Translations under genes and position numbers: made by a program
Shown here: positions 1 through 7,663 of the stretch, piece after piece
Position numbering within the stretch: position 1 is the first letter of the stretch
Layout: each line of letters begins with the position of its first letter
NCBI RefSeq assembly: GCF_008831285.2
Contig: NW_022204554.1
Span: 30,001-42,257, forward strand
DNA length: 12,257 nucleotides
Origin: Nymphaea colorata
Lineage: Eukaryota > Streptophyta > Magnoliopsida > Nymphaeales > Nymphaeaceae
Direction: 5' to 3'
Notes under the pieces: model-generated
What the model saw: only the letters and a program-made list of their open reading frames with translations
Databases searched by the model: none
Told to the model about the DNA's origin: nothing

Positions 1-225
1 GGCCGGTTTAGTCAAGGTGGGCTCGGGTTGAGGTTGGCCAAGAAGGTTAAGGGAATAGGTTCGAAATGGGTGACCTAACTACGTGAGGCTTAAGCGAGGT
101 GGTTTGGGTCGGGTCTAAGCCCGCGGATATGGTCAATGCTGACCGAGTGAGGTCAGGGTTGACTAAGGTGGGTGGTCGACTAATGGACCTAGCTGAGTGG
201 GTCCTGGTAGATTGGGTCAAGGGAC

Positions 226-976
226 GCTCGAGCTAGACTCGAGCCGACTAGGGTAGCTTGAACTAAGAGGGCTCGGTGGAAGAGATGACCTAGTGTTGAC
301 TAAGGTTAAGACAAGTGATGTTGGTCTAGGTAGGTTCAGTCAAAAGGGTTGACCTACGGCGAGGGAGGTGCGAGAGGGTGCCTAGGAGGACTCGGTTGAC
401 TTGGCTGGTCTTGCCAAGATGGTGCACCACGATCTTGCCACGCGGCAAGATCAACGACCGACAGAGATGACGCGGAATTAATCACGCGTAGAGGAGATGC
501 GAGGAGGAGTTGCCTAAATGGTAGGGGAGAAAACTGAAATCGAATGAACCTGGACAGAATTCCAGGTCGATTCTCTTGATCTCTCGAGAATCCTCAACAA
601 GTCTTGGATGACGCCACGTGGAGAGATGAGAGGCTATGGATTGACGCGGTAAGGAGGTGGAAACGAATGCGGCAAGGTGATGACGACACGCACGGTATTT
701 CCTAAAACAGCTAAGGTAAGAGGCTATCGGGTGACCGCGTGGAGCTAGCTGGGCGTTGCGTCAAAACGCGTGGGACCCAGCTAGATCGTGCAGGGAGAGG
801 TTGGCTGAGGTGGCTGATGGAGGGAGCACAGATGATTGACACCTGGCAGGATAGAGGGCCGAGGCGTTCTCGGATTAGGGTTGACTCTAGTGAAGAATGC
901 GAGAAAGCAAGGAGGAGCGGCGGCTACGGGATTGACCTAAATGATTGGTAACTCGAGATCCTAGGACGATCTCGAG
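226..976. repeat. Series of perfect inverted repeats in LTR (left copy)
   Basis: Perfect arms include GCTCGAG/CTCGAGC (226-244, loop 5), GATCTTGCC/GGCAAGATC (431-452, loop 4), ACCTGGA/TCCAGGT (548-567), GATTCTC/GAGAATC (569-592) and CTCGAGATC/GATCTCGAG (952-976, loop 7). The same set is in the right LTR, for example 9794-9815. They fall in the transcribed R/U5 part and could fold in the RNA. Confidence 0.6.
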
Positions 977-1455
977 CAGAGACACGTGGAAGGTTAGGGT
1001 GCTACGAAGTTAGGAGCTGGGGAGATGATGACACGTGGATGAAATCGACGGACAAGAAGGAAATACGAGTACTAACCTTAGCGACGACCGGCGGCAAGGC
1101 TGAGACGAATCCTCCACGTGCGGCGGCTAGGGTTTTAGCTTCGTTCCCTTTGTCCAAATTGCCTCTTCTTCAGACTGAACAACACCCTTGAGGGCGAGGG
1201 TATTCTGGTCTGATTCCGCCGGAATTAATGGTACTGACCGGGAGTAGCAGGGATCGCCGGAATCTCCGAGTTCCGGCGAAGGTGCGGTCTAGAGCTCCAC
1301 CCGTTAGAACTCACTCCAATTTGATTATTTGATCTTTGGGATGGAGGCGATTCCGAGGGTCAACTCAATTTTGCAGATCGTGTCCAGAACCCTTGTTTCC
1401 TGAGTTCATGAAGTCTCTGGACCGAGAGTCTTGTATGGCTGAACCGAGTATAAAT
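615..1455 (+). promoter_or_regulatory. G-box cluster, telo-box and TATA on plus strand of LTR
   Basis: Four CACGTG G-boxes occur at 615-620, 983-988, 1032-1037 and 1115-1120. A telo-box TAGGGTTT follows at 1128-1135 and TATAAAT at 1449-1455. This combination is common in plant promoters, and the telo-box/TATA orientation points rightwards, antisense to the element. The same elements are in the right LTR (first G-box 9978-9983). Promoter activity is inferred only. Confidence 0.4.
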
Positions 1456-2093
1456 GATACAAATTCGTGCTCGTGGGGCTCGCGGTTCGATTCGATCAAC
1501 GTGTTAGCAAGGGGGATTAATCGGAGTTTCCCCAAACTGTGTAAGGGACTGATTCCAACAGATTTCTTCGTTACCTCTAAGTCAGGCCTCGGGTATGCCG
1601 AGGGAAGACCCCAGAAGATAAGAAGAACGCTGTTCCAATCGATCTCAACACGACTTTGGCGAAAACACGAAAATCTCAAGTACTAACCTCTTTGTCGATA
1701 TTGAAGCCGAGGTAAACCGCGCCTTCAATCTTCCTTGTTCCAGCTTCAGCCTCTCCACTTCTTCGTGTCCAAGAAGAGGGCACCGAATCCGGACTTGCTT
1801 TAAGCTAGGGATGTACCGTGGACAAGGGAGGGACCGCCGCCGTGAGGAAGAGATCCGCCGATGCCGTGCTGCCTTATGCCGGTGTCTAAGGACTTTGGCT
1901 CTTCAAGGACAGGATTTGAGGGGATTGGAAGCGCCTTGGAGGTAGAGGACGCGAGGGGGAAGAAGACGCCAGGCTCGGGTGAGCAAGGTGGGAGACGAGA
2001 AGGAGAGAGAGACCTCGAGAGAGGAGAGAGAAGAATTCCGAACAAATGATTCCTTAATCTCAAAATTGCATACAATGTACAAGATCCAAAAAG

Positions 2094-2101
2094 TATATAT
2101 A
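2094..2101 (-). promoter_or_regulatory. LTR TATA box, left copy
   Basis: TATATATA sits about 640 bp into the LTR in sense. About 50-100 bp downstream in sense begins a pyrimidine-rich run (TTCTTCTCTCTCCTCTCTCG and similar), typical of plant 5' leaders. In the 3' LTR it would only drive read-out transcription into the left flank. Confidence 0.6.
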
Positions 2102-2115
2102 CAAGTTCAAATGAA

Positions 2116-2437
2116 GCGGGTTTGTATTTCATAACCCGCGCTAGATCTAATCCAACAACTAATGCGCCGAGCACACCCCGCTCGGCCTGGGTCTCGAGTT
2201 CAAAACTCGTTATTGGCAAGGAATGGTTAAGTGCGAAAGCAAAGACTGAAAATGACTAAGTGCTGGAAGGAAACGAGCGGCCTAGTGCCTAAGCTCGAAA
2301 TTTAAACGAATCGTCCCTGAGCCTTGTGAGCCCAGGGCGGGGACCTCGTGTGGGTTGCCGCCCACACTTCGGTTAGATGCGCATGGGCTAAGTCTGTTTG
2401 ACTTAGCCGATTGCCTAGGATTCTAGGTCTTAGAATC
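2116..2437. repeat. Hairpin array in U3 after the polyprotein stop (left copy)
   Basis: Perfect stems occur one after another: GCGGGTT/AACCCGC (2116-2139), GCCGAG/CTCGGC (2166-2186), CGAGTT/AACTCG (2195-2209), CCCTG/CAGGG (2315-2337), GTGTGGG/CCCACAC (2348-2367), GGCTAAGTC/GACTTAGCC (2386-2408) and GATTCTA/TAGAATC (2419-2437). The last three lie directly beyond the stop codon in sense, so they would form the start of the 3' untranslated RNA. Confidence 0.7.
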
Positions 2438-2440
2438 GGC

Positions 2441-2735
2441 TCAAGCGTCTAGGTTGACCGGACTCACATTAGAGGTTAACTTGACTAACTCGGTGAGTTC
2501 AACACTTAGTTCAGAAACGTCTTGAAGCCTATCCGGTTTGAGCACCTCTTCGGACCTGGTTGCTCCTCCCACTCCTCCCGCTGCAACCTGCGTTGGTGCT
2601 GCTTCAACATCTTGGGTTGAGTTGGCGACGTGCTCCATGGTCTGAGCCCACAACTCAGACGCCTTGCGCTTCAACCGGCTAGGTCCGGCCTGCTCTGTCG
2701 GCCTTGGGTCGGGACCATGAGATTGGTCCGTAACA
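2441..2735 (-). other. Polyprotein C-terminal tail encoded by 3' LTR U3
   Basis: The last 97 residues and the stop codon lie beyond the LTR start; the third base of the serine codon TCT is the first LTR base. The tail begins VTDQSHGPDP, is poor in hydrophobics, has a basic cluster RLKRK (1663-1667, a possible nuclear localisation signal) and ends with an acidic, leucine/valine-containing stretch. I recognise no domain in it. Confidence 0.88.
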
Positions 2736-5700
2736 GATTCCCCCTCCCTAAATTGCGCTTGTCCTCGAGCGCTAGAAGAGGGGAAGCGGTGGATTACTAA
2801 CCCGAACTCTTCCCAAGAAGTTCCTTTATCTGGGCCCTCCCATTCCACGAGTACCTCATGCCTCGTCCTACCTTGGCGTTGGGCGTATCTGTGCTTTAAG
2901 ATACGGTAGGGTGTTGGCAGTTGTTCCGGCATCTGTTCTATCATCGTTGGTACATCCCCATGATGCGGCTTAAGCCGTGTAACATGGAATACGGGGTGTA
3001 CTAAAGCTGCTCTTGGAAGGCCTAACCTGTAGGCTGCCTTTCCTACCTTTTGTAGTACCGGATATGGGCCATAATAGCGAGGCAACAGTTTTGAGTAGGG
3101 CTGGCCCATCAATGACCTCTGCTTTAGAGGCAACCTCTTCAGCCACACATACTGGCCCACTTCGAATTCACGGTCTTTCCTACCTTTATTATACACTTGT
3201 CTCATGCGGTTCTGCGCCTTGGCTATATTCTGCTTGAGTGCGTCTAGCACTTCTTCACGTGTGCGCAGTTCACAGTCAATTTGGTCGTCCTCAGCTGTGC
3301 CTCCTTCGTACCTTGGTATAGCAGGAGGAGGGAACCCGTATACACCCTCGTATGGGGTCATGCCCGTGGACGAATGCAGACTAGTGTTATACGACCACTC
3401 TGCCCATGGTAAAAATTTTACCCATGTATTTGGTCGTTCTCCCGCGAAGCATCTCAGGTAGGTCTCTAGAGACCGGTTCACGATTTCGCTCTGACCATCT
3501 GTCTGTGGATGGTGGGCTGTGCTGAAGTTAAGCGTCGTACCCATTAACTTCATATACTCCTGCCAGAACGCACTGAGAAAGATTGAGTCACGGTCACATA
3601 CGACCGACTGTGGCATTCCGTGGAGCTTGCCAATAAATTCTTGGTACACGCTGGCCACCATTGGCCCTTGATATGAACGTGGCAAGGGAGCGAAGTGGCT
3701 ATACTTGGTGAGTCTATCCACTACCACAAGCACAGCTTCCTTGCCTTCAGAGCGGGGCATGGCGTCTATGAAATCCATGGTTACATCAGTCCATGGTTTC
3801 GTGGGTATGGGGAGGGGATTCAAGTGACCTGGAGGCTTGATTGCCTCGTATTTCTCCCTCTGACATACCACGCACTTTCTGATGTAACGTTGTACGTCCG
3901 CCTTCATGCCGCGCCACCAAAACTGGGCTTTTATTCTACCAAGGGTTTTTGAAACCCCCTCATGACCTGCGGCTGGAGTGTCATGGAAGTGTTGCAAGAG
4001 TTCTTGCTTAAGCCCAGAGTTAGGAGAAATCACTGCGCGATTCTTCCTAAACAAGAGATTCCCTCTGACCGTGTACAAGGGGATAGATCCGGGATTCTGT
4101 TCTACTGATGCTCGAATTAGCCTCAATGCTTGGTCTTCTTGTTGCTCTTGGGTTAATCGTTCCCATATATCCGTCTCTACCACAGAGAGTGTCATGAACT
4201 GCTCGGTCAAACGGGAAAGCGAATCTGCCGCTGTGTTATCCGGACCTTTCTTATACTCAATCTCAAAATCGTATCCTAGCAGCTTGGCCAGCCAACGCTG
4301 TTGGGTAGGCGTAGATACTCTTTGTTTGAGCATGTATTTTAACGAATTCTGGTCCGTTTTGACTACGAATCTGTGCCCTATCAGATAAGGCCGCCACTTT
4401 TCAACTGCCAATACTATCGCTAAGAGCTCTTTCTCGTATGTAGAAAGAGGTTTTGCCCTACTGGTTAGGGCTTTTGACATATAGGCGATAGGATGGCCTT
4501 CTTGACTTAAGACGGCACCGACTCCAACATCACATGCGTCTGTCTCGATTGTAAATTGTTTGTTGAAGTCCGGTAGGGTAAGCACTGGCGCAGTTATAAG
4601 GGCATTTTTCAACTTATCAAAGGCTGCCCTAGCCTTTTCTGACCATTGAAAGGCTCCCTTTTTTAACATCTGGGTTAAGGGTTGAGCTATTAGCCCATAA
4701 CCTTGGATGAAGCGCCTGTAGTAGCCCGTAAGGCCTAGAAAGCCTCTGAGTCCTTTCAGATCCTTAGGCAGTGGCCATCTTTGCATGGCATCCAATTTTT
4801 CGGGGTCTGCCCGAACCCCTTGTTGGCACACGATGTGCCCAAGATAACCAATGCTCGGTTGTCCAAAGCTGCATTTGGACCGTTTTGCATACAGTTGGTT
4901 ATCACGTAGCACCTGAAGAGCTGTTGCAAGGTGCTTCTCATGCAATTCCTCTGTCTGACTATATATAAGAATGTCGTCGAAGAAGACCAATATAAAATCT
5001 CGGAGGTATTGTCGAAAGACATCGTTCATGCATCTTTGAAATGTTGCCGGTGCGTTAGTTAGACCGAAAGGCATTACGAGGAATTCGTAGTGCCCGTCAT
5101 GTGTCCTGAATGCCGTCTTGGGGACGTCACCCTTACACATTCTGATTTGATGGTAGCCTGCTCTCAAGTCTATCTTGGAGAATACGGTCGCTCCGGCTAG
5201 CTCATCCAACAACTCATCGATGACAGGAATAGGGTGCCTGTCCTTTACCGTGGCTTCGTTCAGGGCGCGGTAATCAACACAAAAGCGCCATGTATTATCC
5301 TTCTTCTTCACGAGTAAGACTGGAGAAGAGAAAGGACTGCTGCTAGGCTGAACTATGCCACTCTCTAACATCTCTTTAACCAGACGCTCTATTTCGGCCT
5401 TCTGGTTATACCCATATCTGTAGGGCCTCACGTTGACCGGTTCGGCCCCTTGAGTCAATATGATTCGATGGTCGTAGGATCGAGGAGGAGGTAGTCCTTT
5501 TGGCTCCTCGAACAAATCCTCATATCGGTCCAACACCGACTGTATCCGTGGAGGCACAATCTCTTCGTGCTCTTCTCTAGATGGCACATCAGTAGCTAGT
5601 GCCATCACCCAACACGCTGGTTGTTCTGCCTCTATAGCTCGTAAGGCAGCCTTGGGACGTGTAATGCTCGTGATGCCTTGTAAGGTCATCGGCTCATCTT

Positions 5701-7663
5701 CTCCGTCGGGGGTGAAAGTCATGCTAAAATTCTTCACGTCCCATGATATGATACCCAAGGTAAAGAACCAGGGCATTCCAAGAATCAAATCTACTCCGTC
5801 GAGTGGAATAACCAAGAAATCAATTTTGAAGGGTTTTTTCTTGATGACTACTTCCATATTCTTCCCTTCGTTAAGGCATTTCAGCCTTAGACCCCCTCCC
5901 ACGACTATTGTTTGGGGTGAGCTAGATTCGAGGGCCACCTTACACTTTTTAGCTGCTTCCTCAGTTAGGAAGTTTCGCGTGGCCCCGTTGTCCAACAAAA
6001 TGAGGATCTTCTTGCCGTTGATCCTCCCAAACACTCGGAATGAATTGGGCTTGTTTGGGTCTTGCATCGAGTGAAGAGACTCGGTCTCTGTGGGTTTCTC
6101 TTCCTTGGCGGGAGTCTCCTCCTTGGCTATTTCTTTTTTCTTCTCGGTCTTTTTAATTCGGCGCTTTTGAATTACTTCTTCCTCTGAAGAGGACGAGCTG
6201 GACTCGTAGGAAGCGCTGGAGGATGAGTCACTATCTGTACACGAGCTGGACTCCTCATCACTTATCACTTGTACCCTAAAGTAGGCTGGGCACTTGTGAT
6301 ATTTGTCCCATTTACCCTCACACCTATAGCACAGACCTTTGCGTCTGTATTCCTCAATTTGTTGAGGCGTGAGGTAGCGTAGGGGCGGTTTCTTGCCTTG
6401 CCCTTGATTGGAGTTGTGGTAGGGTCGTGGTTCGTTCCCTCTTTTGTAGGGAACTATCTCCTTTCTGATGTTACGAGAAGCAGAGGGATAGGAGCTTCGT
6501 TTCCTCTGTTTATCAAATTTATGAGCCTTTTTCTCGGCTCTTCTTTCCTCGATTCTCTCTTCGTATAGACGGGCCATGGCTATGCATTCTTCCAACTTCT
6601 CAAAGCGGTGAATTTTCATCTCTCGCTTTATGTCATTTCTAAGGCCTCCTTTAAAAGCGCCGATGAGGGCCTTTTCCGGCCACCTGACCATGCTCGCTAG
6701 GCGCTCAAACTGCCTTTTGTAGGCTGGCACGGTAGTGGTCTGGACCAAATTTTTTAAGTCCTCATCGTAATCAATGAATGTTGAGTCCCCAAATTGGAGT
6801 TGGAGACTGGCCTTATACTTTTCCCAGGTTTGCTCTTCATTATTGTGGTTAAACCACAAGTAATGCGTTGTAGCCTCTCCGGTCATGTTGGCCGTAGCTA
6901 TCTCAATCCATTCTGCCTCTGGAACGTGGTGACATAAGAAGTACCGCTCTGCCATGAAGAGCCATTCACGCAAGTGTTCACCATTGAACTTAGGGAACTC
7001 ATATCGGACTGAGGGTGTCCGTCGCTCTTCTTGCCGTTGGTGGAATCGAGACCCTCTTCTTTGGCGAGCTGGAGACTCGTCTTGCTCCCCTTCGGACGTG
7101 ATCTCAACTCGGTTTTGGCTATGGTGTCCAAATCGTGGGGCTCGGGGAGTCCTATCATCGTAGGCATCCGGTTGATGCCTGCTTTGGGGAGGCGCCATGG
7201 TATTACGTCGACCTCCTTCTGTACTCGTCCCAATATGAGAGATGTTATTGGGATCGACCTCAGTGTCGGTTTGGTAGTTCGGTGCAACTAACAAACCCTT
7301 ACCCTTATCTGGGCGTGTATTCGGGCCCTGAGTAGCCCTCTCTGTGCCTTGTTGCTGGTTTGAGGTTAGAACCCTAAACATTGCTCGTACTTCATCCATT
7401 TCGTTCTGTTGGTTCCTCCTCATTTCGGCTAAGTCTTTGTGGAGTTCGCCGAATTGTCTCTCTATATCCCTCCGTCTATGGTTTTCGGCTTTATCCATGT
7501 CTCTACGATACTGGCCGAATTCCCGCTCAAGGTTGCCTAGACGGTTAGTAGTATGCTCGGACATCTCCATGTTGGAAGCCCTATGAGCGACTTCTTGAGG
7601 GTCCGAAGTGGTTTCCTCAAGCACGGGCTCGTCGGGGTTCAAGTTTTTCTTAGACTTGGCCAT
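2441..7663 (-). CDS. gag-pol: Gag-Pol polyprotein of Ty3/gypsy chromovirus
   Basis: One uninterrupted frame of 1740 residues encodes all proteins needed for retrotransposition; the protease would cleave it inside the virus-like particle. I start it at the first in-frame ATG (7663, protein start MAKSKK). The frame is open further upstream to a TAG at 7715-7717, but that part contains only a GTG. Order: coiled coil about 41-96, Gag 220-385, zinc knuckle 445-458, acidic serine tract about 468-497, protease 541-648, RT about 745-925, RNase H about 1036-1152, integrase about 1220-1445, GPY at 1532-1534, chromodomain about 1587-1628, then a tail to a TGA at 2441-2443. Gag and Pol share one frame with no stop or shift between them, as is common in chromoviruses. 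Oddities are the D-N-G protease site and the 97-residue end encoded inside the 3' LTR. Domain identity is seen directly from motifs; activity is inferred. Confidence 0.95.
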   Translation of the reverse strand: MAKSKKNLNPDEPVLEETTSDPQEVAHRASNMEMSEHTTNRLGNLEREFGQYRRDMDKAENHRRRDIERQFGELHKDLAEMRRNQQNEMDEVRAMFRVLTSNQQQGTERATQGPNTRPDKGKGLLVAPNYQTDTEVDPNNISHIGTSTEGGRRNTMAPPQSRHQPDAYDDRTPRAPRFGHHSQNRVEITSEGEQDESPARQRRGSRFHQRQEERRTPSVRYEFPKFNGEHLREWLFMAERYFLCHHVPEAEWIEIATANMTGEATTHYLWFNHNNEEQTWEKYKASLQLQFGDSTFIDYDEDLKNLVQTTTVPAYKRQFERLASMVRWPEKALIGAFKGGLRNDIKREMKIHRFEKLEECIAMARLYEERIEERRAEKKAHKFDKQRKRSSYPSASRNIRKEIVPYKRGNEPRPYHNSNQGQGKKPPLRYLTPQQIEEYRRKGLCYRCEGKWDKYHKCPAYFRVQVISDEESSSCTDSDSSSSASYESSSSSSEEEVIQKRRIKKTEKKKEIAKEETPAKEEKPTETESLHSMQDPNKPNSFRVFGRINGKKILILLDNGATRNFLTEEAAKKCKVALESSSPQTIVVGGGLRLKCLNEGKNMEVVIKKKPFKIDFLVIPLDGVDLILGMPWFFTLGIISWDVKNFSMTFTPDGEDEPMTLQGITSITRPKAALRAIEAEQPACWVMALATDVPSREEHEEIVPPRIQSVLDRYEDLFEEPKGLPPPRSYDHRIILTQGAEPVNVRPYRYGYNQKAEIERLVKEMLESGIVQPSSSPFSSPVLLVKKKDNTWRFCVDYRALNEATVKDRHPIPVIDELLDELAGATVFSKIDLRAGYHQIRMCKGDVPKTAFRTHDGHYEFLVMPFGLTNAPATFQRCMNDVFRQYLRDFILVFFDDILIYSQTEELHEKHLATALQVLRDNQLYAKRSKCSFGQPSIGYLGHIVCQQGVRADPEKLDAMQRWPLPKDLKGLRGFLGLTGYYRRFIQGYGLIAQPLTQMLKKGAFQWSEKARAAFDKLKNALITAPVLTLPDFNKQFTIETDACDVGVGAVLSQEGHPIAYMSKALTSRAKPLSTYEKELLAIVLAVEKWRPYLIGHRFVVKTDQNSLKYMLKQRVSTPTQQRWLAKLLGYDFEIEYKKGPDNTAADSLSRLTEQFMTLSVVETDIWERLTQEQQEDQALRLIRASVEQNPGSIPLYTVRGNLLFRKNRAVISPNSGLKQELLQHFHDTPAAGHEGVSKTLGRIKAQFWWRGMKADVQRYIRKCVVCQREKYEAIKPPGHLNPLPIPTKPWTDVTMDFIDAMPRSEGKEAVLVVVDRLTKYSHFAPLPRSYQGPMVASVYQEFIGKLHGMPQSVVCDRDSIFLSAFWQEYMKLMGTTLNFSTAHHPQTDGQSEIVNRSLETYLRCFAGERPNTWVKFLPWAEWSYNTSLHSSTGMTPYEGVYGFPPPAIPRYEGGTAEDDQIDCELRTREEVLDALKQNIAKAQNRMRQVYNKGRKDREFEVGQYVWLKRLPLKQRSLMGQPYSKLLPRYYGPYPVLQKVGKAAYRLGLPRAALVHPVFHVTRLKPHHGDVPTMIEQMPEQLPTPYRILKHRYAQRQGRTRHEVLVEWEGPDKGTSWEEFGLVIHRFPSSSARGQAQFREGESVTDQSHGPDPRPTEQAGPSRLKRKASELWAQTMEHVANSTQDVEAAPTQVAAGGVGGATRSEEVLKPDRLQDVSELSVELTELVKLTSNVSPVNLDA
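2738..2749 (-). other. Polypurine tract, inside the polyprotein frame
   Basis: In sense the tract reads AGGGAGGGGGAA, followed by TC and then the LTR start TGTTACGG. It is the expected RNase-H-resistant primer for plus-strand DNA. It is translated in frame as part of QFREGES. Confidence 0.92.
2780..3196 (-). other. Integrase C-terminus: GPY module and chromodomain
   Basis: The GPY/F module (PRYYGPYPVLQKVGKAAY, G1532-Y1534) is followed by VHPVFHVTRLKPHHG. After a short linker comes a chromodomain-like fold (residues about 1587-1628) with RILKHR, EVLVEWEG, TSWEEF and a final HRFP. Chromodomains of this family are thought to steer integration to particular chromatin by binding histone marks. 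The first aromatic-cage position is not aromatic here, so methyl-lysine reading is uncertain. Confidence 0.85.
3329..4006 (-). other. Integrase: HHCC zinc domain and DDE core
   Basis: The integrase inserts the cDNA into host DNA. The N-terminal zinc module uses H1227, H1234, C1264 and C1267 (AAGHEG and CVVCQREK). The catalytic core has D1297 in TMDFID, D1357 in VVCDRD and E1393 in DGQSEIVNRS. The 35 residues between D1357 and E1393 match the DD35E rule. Downstream PWAEWSYNTS and MTPYEGVYG are typical of plant gypsy integrases. Confidence 0.94.
4208..5431 (-). other. Reverse transcriptase and RNase H domains
   Basis: The RT (about 745-925) copies element RNA to DNA. Motifs visible are WRFCVDYRALN, FSKIDLRAGYHQI (catalytic D832), MPFGLTNAPATFQ and the FFDD box (D896, D897), a plant gypsy variant of YxDD. 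A connection region with GLRGFLGLTGYYRRFI follows. RNase H (about 1036-1152) has the four acidic residues in order: D1042 in IETDA, E1079 in EKELLA, D1104 in VKTDQ and D1147 in AADSLSR. All expected catalytic residues are present. Confidence 0.95.
5720..6043 (-). other. Aspartic protease domain with D-N-G active site
   Basis: Residues 541-648 form a retropepsin-like domain that would mature the polyprotein as a homodimer. The active-site motif is LLDNGATRNF (D558, N559, G560), and the flap-side hydrophobic motif VDLILGMPWF is at about 625-634. The family motif is D-S/T-G; here the second residue is asparagine (codon AAC at 5987-5989). The catalytic aspartate and the glycine are kept. Confidence 0.82.
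6290..6331 (-). other. Gag zinc knuckle, CX2CX7HXC form
   Basis: Residues 445-458 read CYRCEGKWDKYHKC, with ligands C445, C448, H456 and C458. This spacing differs from the classical CX2CX4HX4C knuckle but is the form I know from many plant chromovirus Gags. It would bind RNA during packaging. It is followed by an acidic serine-rich tract and then a lysine/glutamate-rich tract (residues about 498-530) that link it to the protease. Confidence 0.85.
6509..7006 (-). other. Gag capsid-like domain (residues about 220-385)
   Basis: This is the retrotransposon Gag domain that would assemble the virus-like particle. It opens with FPKFNGEHLREWLFMAERYF, the usual plant gypsy Gag entry motif, and continues through a helical region with LQLQFGDS and ECIAMARLYEERI. 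Upstream, residues 41-96 are rich in Glu, Arg and Lys with few helix breakers and look like a coiled coil that may help multimerise Gag. A basic stretch (residues about 375-440) leads to the zinc knuckle. Confidence 0.85.

Larger units (their letters stand above)
1..2735 (-). repeat. 3' LTR (left copy), truncated by window edge
   Basis: This stretch matches 9364-12094 with one substitution (C62 versus T9425) and four one-base length differences. In sense it starts at 2735 with TGTTACGGACC, directly after the polypurine tract, and runs left off the window. Its terminal part (2441-2735) encodes the last 97 residues of the polyprotein. The remaining 2.4 kb holds no supported gene: reading frames there are short, mostly lack an ATG, or are broken in the other copy. 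It does hold a minus-strand TATA box, a series of inverted repeats, a G-box cluster and a TTGAC-rich zone, listed separately. Confidence 0.95.

Noticed and set aside
739-951. Plus-strand frame of 70 codons in the LTR
   Set aside because: It begins with GTG, resembles nothing known, and a one-base difference in the right LTR shifts its frame.
1336-1686. Plus-strand frame of 116 codons, present in both LTRs
   Set aside because: It starts with TTG and shows no domain; its presence in both copies only reflects that the LTRs are near-identical. The overlapping minus-strand frame 1365-1679 also starts with TTG.
1800-2219. Minus-strand frame of 139 codons downstream of the TATA box
   Set aside because: It has no ATG at its start, spans the TATA box itself, and is broken by two one-base differences in the other LTR.
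4756-5022. Frames overlapping gag-pol on either strand
   Set aside because: They are shadows of the polyprotein in other frames, with no domain and no independent start signals.
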